From Armatimonadota bacterium (GTDB lineage Bacteria; Armatimonadota; Fimbriimonadia; Fimbriimonadales; Fimbriimonadaceae): a stretch of DNA of 64,000 nt. Each line of letters begins with the position of its first letter. Positions within the stretch are counted from its first letter, which is position 1. The DNA lies in NCBI GenBank assembly GCA_018268355.1, contig JAFDWR010000004.1:186404-250403 (forward strand). Reading direction: 5' to 3'. The translations under genes and the position numbers were made by a program. This document shows positions 36,176-45,711 of the stretch, one piece after another. The notes beneath the pieces are model-generated. The model made no database searches. It was not told the DNA's origin and was given only the letters and a program-made list of their open reading frames with translations.

Positions 36176-37588
36176 ATGGCTTTGACGACAGATCGGCAAA
36201 AGTGTGCTCACCTGCTTCGCAGGTTTGGGCTCGGAGCCAGTGAAGCCGAGCTGGATTTTTACTTGTCCAAAGGCGGGATTGATGGTGCCATCGACACGCT
36301 CCTGAACTACGAGGGCACTCCCGAAGGCTGGGATCTTGACGTTGAGGCGATGGCCAACAAGAACAACAACAACGTCAATCCGCAGGCGGTTGGCGTCTGG
36401 TGGGCGGGCCGAATGCTCGTCACCGCGCGCCCGCTCCAAGAGAAGATGACCCTTTTCTGGCATGACCACTTCGCCACGAGCGGCAGCAAGGTCACCAACG
36501 GGCGGGTCATGCACGGCCAGAACGAGGTCCTGAGGGCCAACGCCACTGGTAACTTCCGCACCCTCTTGCGCGAGGTCAGCAAGGACCCGGCGATGCTCCT
36601 CTGGCTCGACAACCAATACAACGTGAAGGGCAAGCCGAACGAGAACTTCGCTCGCGAGATCATGGAGCTCTTCACGCTGGGAATCGGCAACTACACCGAG
36701 AAGGACATCCAAGAGGGCGCACGCGCCTTCACCGGCTGGAGCATTGGACGAGGTCCACAAGGTCGGCCGGTTGGCGACAACGCCAAGATCCCGCGCGGAA
36801 GCCTTGGATTCCAGTTCCGCCCGACTCTCCATGATTCCGGAAGCAAGTCGTTCCTCGGAAAGACGGGCACCTTCGATGGCGACGACGTCATCGACATCCT
36901 TTGCGACAATCCGCGGACCGCGTTCTACATCACCCACAAGCTGTGGGAGTGGTTCGTCTATCCCGAGCCGGACGAGAAGGTCATTCAGCCCGTTGCAGAC
37001 AAGTTTCATAAGTCGAACATGAACATTAAGTTGCTTCTTCGCACCGTGATGAAGCATCCGGAGTTCTACAGCGCGAGGGCAGAACGCAAGATTTTCAAGT
37101 GCCCGGTGGACTTCTCAATCGCGATTCTGCGCCAGCTCGGTATCGGCCAAATGGTTGCCCAGCGGCTTGCCGCCGGCGGCGACAACGTTGGCCAGCAGCT
37201 TGGACCCGCCTTTCTCGCGAAGCAGAAGATGAAGTCGATGGGCATGGACCTGCTGTTCCCGCCCGACGTTGCGGGCTGGGATTCGGGTGCGAACTGGGTG
37301 ACCTCGGCGACGATGGTCGAGCGCATCAACTATGCCAACCTCGTCTTCGGCACCGGCGCGCGCAATGTTCGCTATCCGGCCGCTTCGCTCATCGGCGACG
37401 CCAGCCCTGAACAAGCGGTCGGCAAGCTGCTCTCGATCTTTGATCTTGAGCTACCGATGAACAAGGTCAACATCCTCGTGGATGCAGCCCGCCAGGCCCA
37501 GAGCAAGGCAAAGGGTGACAGCGCAGCGGCAATGGCCCAGGCGATTGCGAGGTTGATCTTCGCGACTCCTGAGTTTCAGTTCTGCTAA
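36176..37588 (+). CDS. DUF1800 family protein
   Basis: This is a 470-residue protein. I take ATG 36176 (MALTTDRQKCAHLLRRFG), because the upstream frame runs back into the terminator. The conserved blocks are FWHDHFATSGSKV, ENFAREIMELFTLGIGNYTE, GARAFTGW and DLLFPPDVAGWDSG. DUF1800 proteins are common in Planctomycetes and relatives, usually beside a DUF1501 sulfatase-like gene; no DUF1501 gene follows here. Function is unknown. No signal peptide is seen. Confidence 0.85.
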   Translation: MALTTDRQKCAHLLRRFGLGASEAELDFYLSKGGIDGAIDTLLNYEGTPEGWDLDVEAMANKNNNNVNPQAVGVWWAGRMLVTARPLQEKMTLFWHDHFATSGSKVTNGRVMHGQNEVLRANATGNFRTLLREVSKDPAMLLWLDNQYNVKGKPNENFAREIMELFTLGIGNYTEKDIQEGARAFTGWSIGRGPQGRPVGDNAKIPRGSLGFQFRPTLHDSGSKSFLGKTGTFDGDDVIDILCDNPRTAFYITHKLWEWFVYPEPDEKVIQPVADKFHKSNMNIKLLLRTVMKHPEFYSARAERKIFKCPVDFSIAILRQLGIGQMVAQRLAAGGDNVGQQLGPAFLAKQKMKSMGMDLLFPPDVAGWDSGANWVTSATMVERINYANLVFGTGARNVRYPAASLIGDASPEQAVGKLLSIFDLELPMNKVNILVDAARQAQSKAKGDSAAAMAQAIARLIFATPEFQFC

Positions 37589-37624
37589 ACGAAGCGCGGC
37601 GGTCGAACGAACGTCTCTTTAGGC

Positions 37625-39226
37625 ATGGGATTGTTTATTTCGATCGCCGCGATGTCGCTCGGCGCTCAGGCAAAGGAAGCGACTGAGGCGAAAGTCGTCG
37701 CTGCTTCGATGTTCAAAAACGGGTTTGTCGTGATCACGCGAGAAATCCCGCTCGATAGCAAGAACGTTGGACTCATCGTCGACCCGCCCCGAGCCGCCCT
37801 CGGCACGATCTGGTTCACCACCACGACGAACAAGATCAAATCGGTCTCGACCTTCAACGAGACGGTGAAGAACTCCTACAAGGTCACCGCTTCGGACTTC
37901 GCCAGCTTCCTTCGACTCAACGTTGGCAAGGTCGCCGACATTACGACCACCAACCTCGGTGTGATCAAGGCGAAGGTCGTCGAAGTTGCGGGGTCGAACG
38001 TCACCCTCGAGGCCGAAGACAAGTCGGTTTCCATGATCTCGCTGAGCGAGATTCGCCGGGTCTCGTTTGGCGCAGGGGCGACCCTCTCCAAGACCGAAGA
38101 GGGTGCCGTTGATCGGCGCGTACTGCGCGTCGAAACCGACAGCCCTGGAAAGCTCTACATGGTCAGCCTTGAGCAGGGAATGAGCTGGGCACCGGGCTAT
38201 GCAATTGACATCTCGAAGCCCGACAAGCTGAGCATCACGGGCAAGGCGACGGTCGTTAACGACCTCGTCGACATGAAGGACGTGGATGCCCGGTTCGTCG
38301 CCGGATTCCCGAACCTGCCTTACGCCAGCATCTTTGACCCGCTCACGAGTGGTGAGTCGCTCACGAGCTTCGTCCGGTCCATCGGTGGCCCTCCGGGGAA
38401 TGCCGGTGGCGGCATGATGGGCCAGGGACGAGCGATGGAGATGATGAAGAACTCGGCGCCTGCGATCTCGGCGGACGACATCGCGGGTTCGTTTGCCACC
38501 CCCGAGCTTGGCGGTGAGCAGAACGATGAGCTCTTCTTCTACCGATCCGAGAACCTGACCCTGCCGCGCGGCGGGCGCTCGTACCAGGTGCTCTTCAACG
38601 CCCAGGCACCCTACGAAAAGATCTTCCGATGGGATTCGGTCGACAGCATGAACTCGATCTATGGTCCATCGGGCGAAACCGCCGGTTTCGACGGCTCGTG
38701 GATGAAGGACGCGAACGACTCTTGGAACTGGGAAGGCGACGACGTCTGGCAGACGATCAAGTTCACGAACACCGCCGGTCAGCCGTTCTCGACCGCGGTC
38801 GCAACGATCTTCCGCAATGGTCAGGTTGTCGGTCAGGACATGATGCGCTACACCTCGCCGGGCGGACCCGCCACGGTGCGCGTGACGAAGGCGATGGACG
38901 TCCAGACCACCTCGGACATCAAGCAGACCGAGCGCAAGCAAAAGACGGTCCGGATCAGCGAGAACCAAACGTGGGTCTTTGACCAGGTGGTCTATCGCAC
39001 GACCTTGACGCTCCAAAACCGAAAGAAGGACCCGATCAAGGTTCGTGTCCGACGTGGCGTGACCGGCATGGTCGTCGCGGTGGAAGATGGCGGCAAGGTC
39101 GTCCGCGACATCCCAGGTGCCAACCAGTGGGTGGCGAACGCGGTTCTTGAATGGACGATTAACATCCCGGCAGGCGCCAAGACCACGGTGAGCTACTCGG
39201 TACGACGAAACGAACCGATCCGGTAG
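37625..39226 (+). CDS. secreted DUF4139-like protein
   Basis: This is a 533-residue protein. The signal peptide MGLFISIAAMSLGAQA is short. Strand-rich segments GFVVITREIPLD, MSWAPGYAIDIS, LPRGGRSYQVLFNAQAPYEKIF and the final WTINIPAGAKTTVSYSVRR resemble the DUF4139/mucoidy-inhibitor architecture, in which a C-terminal domain carries the W-x-I-x-I-P-A-G strand. A Gly/Met-rich insert (about 260-285) is flexible. Role unknown; probably envelope. It ends 9 bp before the NanEK start. Confidence 0.65.
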   Translation: MGLFISIAAMSLGAQAKEATEAKVVAASMFKNGFVVITREIPLDSKNVGLIVDPPRAALGTIWFTTTTNKIKSVSTFNETVKNSYKVTASDFASFLRLNVGKVADITTTNLGVIKAKVVEVAGSNVTLEAEDKSVSMISLSEIRRVSFGAGATLSKTEEGAVDRRVLRVETDSPGKLYMVSLEQGMSWAPGYAIDISKPDKLSITGKATVVNDLVDMKDVDARFVAGFPNLPYASIFDPLTSGESLTSFVRSIGGPPGNAGGGMMGQGRAMEMMKNSAPAISADDIAGSFATPELGGEQNDELFFYRSENLTLPRGGRSYQVLFNAQAPYEKIFRWDSVDSMNSIYGPSGETAGFDGSWMKDANDSWNWEGDDVWQTIKFTNTAGQPFSTAVATIFRNGQVVGQDMMRYTSPGGPATVRVTKAMDVQTTSDIKQTERKQKTVRISENQTWVFDQVVYRTTLTLQNRKKDPIKVRVRRGVTGMVVAVEDGGKVVRDIPGANQWVANAVLEWTINIPAGAKTTVSYSVRRNEPIR

Positions 39227-39235
39227 CCTTAAAGA

Positions 39236-40675
39236 GTGACCCTCGACGCCCTGCTCGCCGTTTGGACCGAGTCCCCTTTGGTGGCCTCGGTCCAGGCGTC
39301 GGAGGGCGCGATGGTCGACGATCCAGATGTCCTTCGACGCATGGCGGGCGATTCGCTGAGCCAAGGCGTACGGTGCCTCCGCCTCCAAGGCGTCGAGAAC
39401 ATCCGGACTATCTGCTCCGCCTTTCCCGTTCCCACGATTGGCCTCATCAAGCGGACCTATGGCGACTCGGACGTGTACATCACGCCGACGCTCGCCGAAG
39501 TCGATGCGCTTCTTGCGCTAGGCGTGGAGGTGATTGCCCTCGATGGCACCGCGCGGCCTCGTCCCGGCAGTGAAACCCTCCATCAGTTGATTGCGCGGGT
39601 TCATGCCGGCGGTGCGCTCGCGATGGCGGACTGCGATTCGGTCGAATCGGCCCTCTTTGCCGTCGAAGCCGGTGCCGACCTCGTCGGGACGACCCTCGCC
39701 GGTTACACGCCGGCGCGCCGTGCCACTCCAGGACCGGACTTCGACCTCTTGCGCGAGCTTTGCATCGCCGTGCGCGTTCCCGTGATTGCGGAAGGCCGAT
39801 TTTACGAGCCGTGGCAGGCCCAGGCGGCAATCGCCGCCGGTGCGAGGGCGGTCGTGGTGGGTGGTGCGCTCAACGATCCGATCAAGCAAACCAAGGCATT
39901 CTTCTCGGCGGTCGAGCCGACCCGGGCAAAGTGTGGAGCGGTGGACATTGGCGGGACGTGGATCCGGTGTGCCACGGTGCTGCCCAGCGGGGAGCTCGGC
40001 GAGGTCTATCGCATCCCCACGTCACCCGACCGCGAGGTCCGGCTCGATCAGATTCGGGCGTGGGTCGAAGGGGCGGGCGTGGACCGCGTCGGGGTGAGCT
40101 CGGGCGGCGTGGTCGACCTGCAGACCGCCACCGTCACCGATGCCTTGCCCGTGATTCCAAACCACGTTGGCACCGACTTCCGGAGCCTTGCCAAGGAGGT
40201 CGTCGCACTCAATGATGGTCTCGCGGCGGCGTGGGCCCACGCGCTCCATCCCACCTTTGCCGCGCGTCGGGTGGCGACCCTCGCGCTCGGAACGGGTGTG
40301 GGTTGCGGCCTCGTCGATCGGGGAGAGATTTGGACCGACGCTCGGGGCGACTATCCGCGCCTGAACCAGGCACCCACGGGAGGCGGCAAGAGCTTTGAAG
40401 AGCTGCTCGGCGGGGCCGCCCTGAGTCCCAATCCCACTCAGGCCCAGGTCGAATCCGCCATAGAAGCCGCCCACTTGGCGGTGGGTTGGATTCGAGCGAT
40501 GTGGATGCCGGAGGCGATTGTGGTCGCGGGATCGGTTGGCTTTGCGCCGTGGTTGCCGGTCGACGAGCTCGGCCTCATCCGTTCGCCCTACGGCCCAGAT
40601 GCTGCTCTACGCGGCGCGGCTGCGCTTTGCCTTCGAAGGCCGCGCAACGTCCTGATCCACGCTCACCAAGGCTGA
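39236..40675 (+). CDS. nanEK: fused ManNAc-6-phosphate 2-epimerase / ROK-family ManNAc kinase (NanE-NanK)
   Basis: This is a 479-residue protein starting at GTG 39236. Residues 1-222 are a NanE-type TIM barrel: [57 protein letters not shown]. Residues 225-479 are a ROK sugar kinase: [48 protein letters not shown]. The kinase would phosphorylate ManNAc and the epimerase convert ManNAc-6-P to GlcNAc-6-P in sialic-acid or amino-sugar use. The ROK zinc cysteines are not obvious. No nanA lyase or transporter is adjacent. Its end overlaps mcp by 69 bp. Confidence 0.85.
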   Translation: MTLDALLAVWTESPLVASVQASEGAMVDDPDVLRRMAGDSLSQGVRCLRLQGVENIRTICSAFPVPTIGLIKRTYGDSDVYITPTLAEVDALLALGVEVIALDGTARPRPGSETLHQLIARVHAGGALAMADCDSVESALFAVEAGADLVGTTLAGYTPARRATPGPDFDLLRELCIAVRVPVIAEGRFYEPWQAQAAIAAGARAVVVGGALNDPIKQTKAFFSAVEPTRAKCGAVDIGGTWIRCATVLPSGELGEVYRIPTSPDREVRLDQIRAWVEGAGVDRVGVSSGGVVDLQTATVTDALPVIPNHVGTDFRSLAKEVVALNDGLAAAWAHALHPTFAARRVATLALGTGVGCGLVDRGEIWTDARGDYPRLNQAPTGGGKSFEELLGGAALSPNPTQAQVESAIEAAHLAVGWIRAMWMPEAIVVAGSVGFAPWLPVDELGLIRSPYGPDAALRGAAALCLRRPRNVLIHAHQG

Positions 40676-41983
40676 CGTCGATTCCAAGATCGTATCCGCG
40701 TAGCGCGAAGCGTCGTTCGCCAGTCGAGTCGTGACCTCGATGCGATCACGAACGGCGGCACCCGAAGCCTGCAAGTCCTCAAGAACCGCGCGCGATTCCT
40801 TTTCCAGGAGCCGGAGCTGGCGCGACCATTCCGAGCTTTCCTCCACCTTCTTCACGCAGGTTTGGAGGCTCGAGCTGATCTCACAAAGGCACTCGTGCGT
40901 CTTCTCGGCGGTGTTCATGATCGCCTCAAATCGGTCGGAGAGTTCGTCGCCCTGACTTCTCGTTTCGACGACCGTGGATCGAAGCATCGACATGCTCTCG
41001 ACGGTCGAAAGGACATCTGCTTCAGTCTGCTCGATGAGGAGCCGGATGGATTCGCCGGAAGCAGCCGATTGCTCGGCCAGCTTGCGAACTTCCTCGGCGA
41101 CAACCGAGAATCCCTTGCCGACCTCACCGGCGCGGGCAGCTTCGATGGATGCGTTGAGCGCGAGGAGGTTGGTGCGCTCAGAAATCGAGGTGATCGTCGA
41201 GATGATCTCGCGGATGTCTTTGCCGCGTTGACCAAGCTGCTCCACGATCGCCTGGGCGGTCACCATGTGCTGGCCGAGGTCATCGAGTCGGACCTTGAGC
41301 GAGTCCATCGCCTCGTTGCCATGGTGGGCCGACTGGGAGTTCTCTTCCACTGAGGCCATCGCGCGGTGGGCGGCATCGGTCATGAGCTGGCTACCTTCGC
41401 CGAGCTCGGCGACAACGCGGGCGTTGTGCTCGACGATCTCACTTTGAGCGGCGTTCCACTCAGCGACGAGCCGGATGGCGCCTTCCATCGCAAAGACCTC
41501 GGACATCGAGATCGAGCCCTGCTGGGTGGAGTGGAGCGAGAGATTGGTGGCGTCGATCGCAACAGTGTGCAGACTGCCCAGCATCTTCTGGCGCGTGACA
41601 TCCTGCTTGTTGATAGTCGGAGAGGCCGCTCGGAGTCGCTCGCTGATTGAGGCGAGCAAGGGGGCAATTTCGTCCGTCTTCGACCAGGATTCAACGGTCA
41701 CGGGTTTGCCGTCGGCAAGGTCTTGCAGGCATTGGAAACGGTCGTCCATGATCCTCGCGGCATCGCGAAGGACGGGATTGTCAAAAGCGGTTGGCTCCCA
41801 ATAGCCATCCTCAAAGTCGAACCACTCGGCTTCGCTGGGCCGGGATTGCCATCGGGCGATGCCGAAGCCAACGAGGCCAGCACCGACGAGGGCGGGCCAC
41901 AAACTTCCGAGGGCAATCGCCCCCGCGGTGATGGCGATTCCTCCGCCAATCCAAGCTAAATCCTTTGCGCCGACAACCTTCAT
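40607..41983 (-). CDS. methyl-accepting chemotaxis protein without sensor domain
   Basis: This is a 458-residue protein. Two hydrophobic helices (about 8-45) lie back to back, leaving no periplasmic ligand domain and no clear HAMP. The cytoplasmic rod is a long coiled coil with the signalling tip [19 protein letters not shown] and [20 protein letters not shown], which binds CheA/CheW. It probably senses an internal signal or works with a partner. The C-terminus lacks a CheR-binding pentapeptide. Its gene overlaps nanEK by 69 bp in convergent orientation. Confidence 0.92.
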   Translation of the reverse strand: MKVVGAKDLAWIGGGIAITAGAIALGSLWPALVGAGLVGFGIARWQSRPSEAEWFDFEDGYWEPTAFDNPVLRDAARIMDDRFQCLQDLADGKPVTVESWSKTDEIAPLLASISERLRAASPTINKQDVTRQKMLGSLHTVAIDATNLSLHSTQQGSISMSEVFAMEGAIRLVAEWNAAQSEIVEHNARVVAELGEGSQLMTDAAHRAMASVEENSQSAHHGNEAMDSLKVRLDDLGQHMVTAQAIVEQLGQRGKDIREIISTITSISERTNLLALNASIEAARAGEVGKGFSVVAEEVRKLAEQSAASGESIRLLIEQTEADVLSTVESMSMLRSTVVETRSQGDELSDRFEAIMNTAEKTHECLCEISSSLQTCVKKVEESSEWSRQLRLLEKESRAVLEDLQASGAAVRDRIEVTTRLANDASRYADTILESTSALVSVDQDVARPSKAKRSRAA

Positions 41984-42081
41984 CCCCGTATCCCTACCTA
42001 ATATCGGCGGTACGTTTGCCGGGGCTTAGGGAGCAGGGCACCGCGATTCCCAACTTTGAACTTGCGTAGACTCAAGAGCGG

Positions 42082-43713
42082 ATGGCTTATCGCGATTTTC
42101 AGCAATTTATCGAGCACTTGGAGTCGAAGGGCGAGCTCAAACGGATCAAAGCGCCGGTGAGCCCGATCCTTGAGGTCACCGAGATTGCGGATCGCGTGAT
42201 GAAAAAGGCGGGACCCGCCCTGCTGTTCGAAAATGTGGTCGGCAACGTCCCGCGGCTCGGCTCCCCGAACCCGAAGAGCGCGGTGCAAGGCCACCCGTCG
42301 ATCCTCGATGGTAGCGGGGGCGTTCGCACACCCGGAACCGGCTATGGCGTGCCCGGCCACCCCGAGTCGAAGGGAGGAAATGAGGCGACGATTGCCCAGA
42401 CCAACTCGCAGGTCCGGACCTACGACTTCCCGATTGCGATCAACACGATGGGCTCGCGCAAGCGGATGTCGATGGCCCTCAGCTGCGAGGACTTCGAGGA
42501 GCATGCCGAACGCATCGAATCCCTCCTCAAGCCCGAGATCCCCGAGCGCAAGCTCGAAGCGCTCAAGAAGGGCTTTGCCCTCCTCGGCGAACTCAAAAAC
42601 GTCCCGACCAAGGACGCGAAGGGCACCGCGCTTTGCCAACAAGTGGTTTGGAAGGGCGACGAAATCGACCTCACCAAGCTCCCCGTGCTCACCTGCTGGC
42701 CCGAGGATGGCGGACCGTTCGTCACCCTCCCGCTCGTTTTCACCCATGACCCGAACACGGGCAAGCGCAACGTCGGCATGTACCGCGTGCAAATTCACGA
42801 CGAGAAGACCTGCGGCATCCACTGGCAGATGCACAAGACCGGTATGCGGCAGATGGAAGACGCGGGCGAGAAGCGCAAGAACCTTGAGGTTTGTATATGT
42901 TTAGGCGGCGATCCTGTCTATAATTTCGCCGCAATCTCGCCCCTTCCGCCCGGTATTGATGAGATGAACTTCGCTGGATTCATCCGCCGCGAGAGCGTGA
43001 AGACGGTGAAGGCGAAGACAGTCGATGTCGAGGTCCCCGCCGATTGCGAGATCGTCATCGAGGGCTATGTTGACCCTACCGAGCGGCGGCTTGAAGGGCC
43101 GTTTGGCGACCACACCGGCTATTACTCCCTCGCCGACCAGTTCCCGGTCATCCACGTCACCGCGATCACGATGCGCGAAAAGGCGGTTTATCCCGCGACG
43201 ATTGTCGGCGTCCCGCCGATGGAGGATGGCTGGATGGGCAAGGCAGTGGAGCGCATCTTCCTGCCGATGATTCGGCTCACCGTCCCTGAGATCGTGGACA
43301 TGAACCTGCCCGTCGAGGCGACCTTCCACAACATGGCCTTCGTGAGCGTGAAGAAGAAGTATCCCGGCCACGCCTACAAGATCATGAACGCGATCTGGGG
43401 GCTGGGCGGACTCGCCTTCACCAAGTTCGTGTTCATCTTCGACGAGGACACCAACGTCCAAGATATCGGCGAGGTGCTCTTCCGCATCGGCGCGAACTGC
43501 GACCCTGGCCGCGACACGTTGCACACGCGCGGTCCCGTCGACCAGCTTGACCATGCCTCGGTCCAGGTTGGATTCGGCGGCAAGGTCGGGTTCGACTGCA
43601 CCCACAAGTGGCCGGGCGAAAACGGCTTCACCCGTGACTATCCGAAGCTGATTCGGATGTCGGACGGGGTGAAGGCGAAGATCGACGCCCTCTGGCCGCA
43701 GCTCGGGCTTTAG
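42082..43713 (+). CDS. ubiD: UbiD-family decarboxylase with an internal insertion
   Basis: This is a 543-residue member of the prenylated-FMN decarboxylases, which act in ubiquinone or menaquinone synthesis. Conserved parts are FQQFIEHLESKGELKRI, GPALLFEN, LPVLTCWPEDGGPF, YRVQIHDEKTCGIHWQMHKTG (prFMN/metal site) and EGPFGDHTGYYS (catalytic Glu region). Usual UbiD joins the FEN-x-x-G strand directly to the Y-x-P-V/I-x-x-N strand; here about 57 Gly/Pro-rich residues (about 55-112) intervene. Together with ubiE and a polyprenyl synthase at 60877-62600 it suggests menaquinone production. The flavin prenyltransferase UbiX is not in the window. Confidence 0.92.
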   Translation: MAYRDFQQFIEHLESKGELKRIKAPVSPILEVTEIADRVMKKAGPALLFENVVGNVPRLGSPNPKSAVQGHPSILDGSGGVRTPGTGYGVPGHPESKGGNEATIAQTNSQVRTYDFPIAINTMGSRKRMSMALSCEDFEEHAERIESLLKPEIPERKLEALKKGFALLGELKNVPTKDAKGTALCQQVVWKGDEIDLTKLPVLTCWPEDGGPFVTLPLVFTHDPNTGKRNVGMYRVQIHDEKTCGIHWQMHKTGMRQMEDAGEKRKNLEVCICLGGDPVYNFAAISPLPPGIDEMNFAGFIRRESVKTVKAKTVDVEVPADCEIVIEGYVDPTERRLEGPFGDHTGYYSLADQFPVIHVTAITMREKAVYPATIVGVPPMEDGWMGKAVERIFLPMIRLTVPEIVDMNLPVEATFHNMAFVSVKKKYPGHAYKIMNAIWGLGGLAFTKFVFIFDEDTNVQDIGEVLFRIGANCDPGRDTLHTRGPVDQLDHASVQVGFGGKVGFDCTHKWPGENGFTRDYPKLIRMSDGVKAKIDALWPQLGL

Positions 43714-45647
43714 CGAACCTGCGCGCCTTCGGGGGCTTCGCGGTCGGGCATGAGCAGGATCGCCTTGCCGTCCTCGTCCACTGCGGCGAGCAGCATGCCC
43801 TGGCTCTCGGTGCCTCGGAGCTTGGCGGGCTTCAGGTTGGCCACAACGATCACCTGGCGACCGATGAGATCCTCGGCGGTGTAGCCCGCGCGGATCCCCG
43901 CGACGATCTGGCGATTCTCGGTGCCAATGACGACCTGCAGCTTGAGCAGCTTGTCGCTGCCTTCGAGCGGCTCGGCCTCAAAGACGCGGCCGACCTTCAG
44001 CTGGACCTTGAGGAAGTCCTCAATCGTGATCTCGTTGGTCGCAGCGGGTGCGGCAGGGGCGGGAGCGGCCTTTTCGACGGGCTTGGATTCGGGAGTGGGG
44101 TTCATCTTGGGTTTGGCGTTGGGGTCAAGTCGTGGGAAGATCGGCTGGGGTTGCTGGAGCGCGGTTCCGGAGGGGAGCGAATCGGGGGTGCCGATGGCGG
44201 CCCACGACGTCAGCGGAGCCAGGCCGAGCTGCGCGGCGATGCGGTCGGCCACGTGGGGCATGATCGGCCGGAACAGACCTTCCGAGGTGCGCAGGCAGAG
44301 CAGCATCGACCGGAGCACCGAGCCGAGGCGCGGGTCGTTGTTCTTGGCAAGTGCCCAAGGCGCCTGGGAGTCGATGTACTTGTTCAGGAACCGGACCAGG
44401 CTCATCGCCGCCTCGCTTGCTTGCTCCAGTCGCAGGCTCGCGAACCCAGCCTCGTAGGCGTCCTTCGCGGTCTGGATCGCGGTGAGCATCTCGTCGTCTG
44501 GCGCGTCGGTGGGGATCACGCCGCCGACGAACTTGTGCGACATCGCGAGCGACCGGTTCAGCGCGTTACCGAGGTCGTTGGCCAGGTCCGAGTTGAAGCG
44601 GCGGTCGAACTCGGCTTCGGTGAAGACGACGTCATTCTCGAACGGGAAGGTGGCGATCATCCAGTGGCGCAGGGCGTCGATGGCGACTTCCGACGGACAT
44701 CCCGCGCGCTCAGCGAGCTCGCCGGTGAAGACGAGCGGCTCGACCACGTTGCCCTTCGACTTCGAGATCTTTTCGCCGCCAAGGAGGATCCAGCCGTGGG
44801 CGGCAACTGCCTTCGGCACCTCGAGGCCCGCGCCCATCAGCATCGCCGGCCAGAGGGTCGCGTGGAACCGGGTGAGGATGTCCTTGCCAAGCCACTGCAC
44901 GACGGGCGGCCATCGCTTGGCGTCGAACGAATCCGGATAGCCGAGCGAGGCGATGTAACAGATGACCGCGTCGAACCAAACGTAGATCGCTTGGCTGTCG
45001 TCGCCGGGGACGGGAATGCCCCATCCGGTGTTCGTCCGCGAGATACAGGTGTCGCGCAGGCCCTGGCGAATGAAGCTGAGGACCTCGTTTTGGCGCGTCT
45101 CAGGGATGATCTTCATCCGCCCCGATTCAATCGCCTCGATGAGCTGGTCGCCAAAGGTGCTGAGTCGGAAGAAGTAGTTCTGCTCGCTCACCCATCGGAC
45201 TTCGTTGCCGTCGGGCGACTTGCCGTCGACGAGTTCGGACTCTTTGAAGTAGGTCTCGGTCGAAACGTCGTACCAGCCTTCGTAGGTGCCGACGTAGATG
45301 TGGCCGTTCTCTTGGAGCTTAGAAAAGAGAGCTTGGGCGGCGCGGCGATGTTCGTCCGACGTCGTGCGGACAAAGGCGTCGTAGGAAAGGTTGAGCGACT
45401 TGAAGATCTCAATGAACCGCCCTGCAATGCGGTCCACAAACGGGCCAACGCCCTCGCCGCTGCGGTCGGCGGCTTCTTTGATCTTCTGGCCGTTTTCGTC
45501 GGTGCCCGATTGAAAGACGACGTCGTCGCCGCGCATTCGGTAGTAGCGAGCAGTGACGTCACCCGCGAGGGTCGTGAGCACGTTTCCAATATGCGGCGTC
45601 GAGTTCACGTACGGGATCGCCGTCATGATTGAAACGGGGTTGGACAT
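43710..45647 (-). CDS. metG: methionyl-tRNA synthetase
   Basis: This is a 645-residue protein starting at ATG 45647 (MSNPVSIMTAIPYVN); the longer open frame runs into the uvrC region. Class I motifs are NSTPHIGNVLTT (HIGH-like) and EKISKSKGNVVEP (KMSKS-like). There is no Cys zinc knuckle in the connective peptide. A C-terminal EMAPII-type tRNA-binding domain spans about 545-645 (DFLKVQLKVGRVFEAEPLEGSDKL). A Pro/Ala/Lys linker joins the two. It charges tRNA-Met. The stop interlocks with that of ubiD in TTAG. Confidence 0.96.
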   Translation of the reverse strand: MSNPVSIMTAIPYVNSTPHIGNVLTTLAGDVTARYYRMRGDDVVFQSGTDENGQKIKEAADRSGEGVGPFVDRIAGRFIEIFKSLNLSYDAFVRTTSDEHRRAAQALFSKLQENGHIYVGTYEGWYDVSTETYFKESELVDGKSPDGNEVRWVSEQNYFFRLSTFGDQLIEAIESGRMKIIPETRQNEVLSFIRQGLRDTCISRTNTGWGIPVPGDDSQAIYVWFDAVICYIASLGYPDSFDAKRWPPVVQWLGKDILTRFHATLWPAMLMGAGLEVPKAVAAHGWILLGGEKISKSKGNVVEPLVFTGELAERAGCPSEVAIDALRHWMIATFPFENDVVFTEAEFDRRFNSDLANDLGNALNRSLAMSHKFVGGVIPTDAPDDEMLTAIQTAKDAYEAGFASLRLEQASEAAMSLVRFLNKYIDSQAPWALAKNNDPRLGSVLRSMLLCLRTSEGLFRPIMPHVADRIAAQLGLAPLTSWAAIGTPDSLPSGTALQQPQPIFPRLDPNAKPKMNPTPESKPVEKAAPAPAAPAATNEITIEDFLKVQLKVGRVFEAEPLEGSDKLLKLQVVIGTENRQIVAGIRAGYTAEDLIGRQVIVVANLKPAKLRGTESQGMLLAAVDEDGKAILLMPDREAPEGAQVR

Positions 45648-45711
45648 ATGGTGAAAAGTTACCCCGCGCCCGGGTACGACGTGCAGTAAGGACGCACGAG
45701 AAAGGAACGGA

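Noticed and set aside
37619-39388. 589-codon minus ORF opposite the DUF4139-like gene
   Set aside because: Arg/His/Asp-rich shadow product; the plus strand has a signal peptide and coherent strands.
44151-45632. 493-codon plus ORF opposite metG
   Set aside because: Antisense to well-conserved methionyl-tRNA synthetase motifs.
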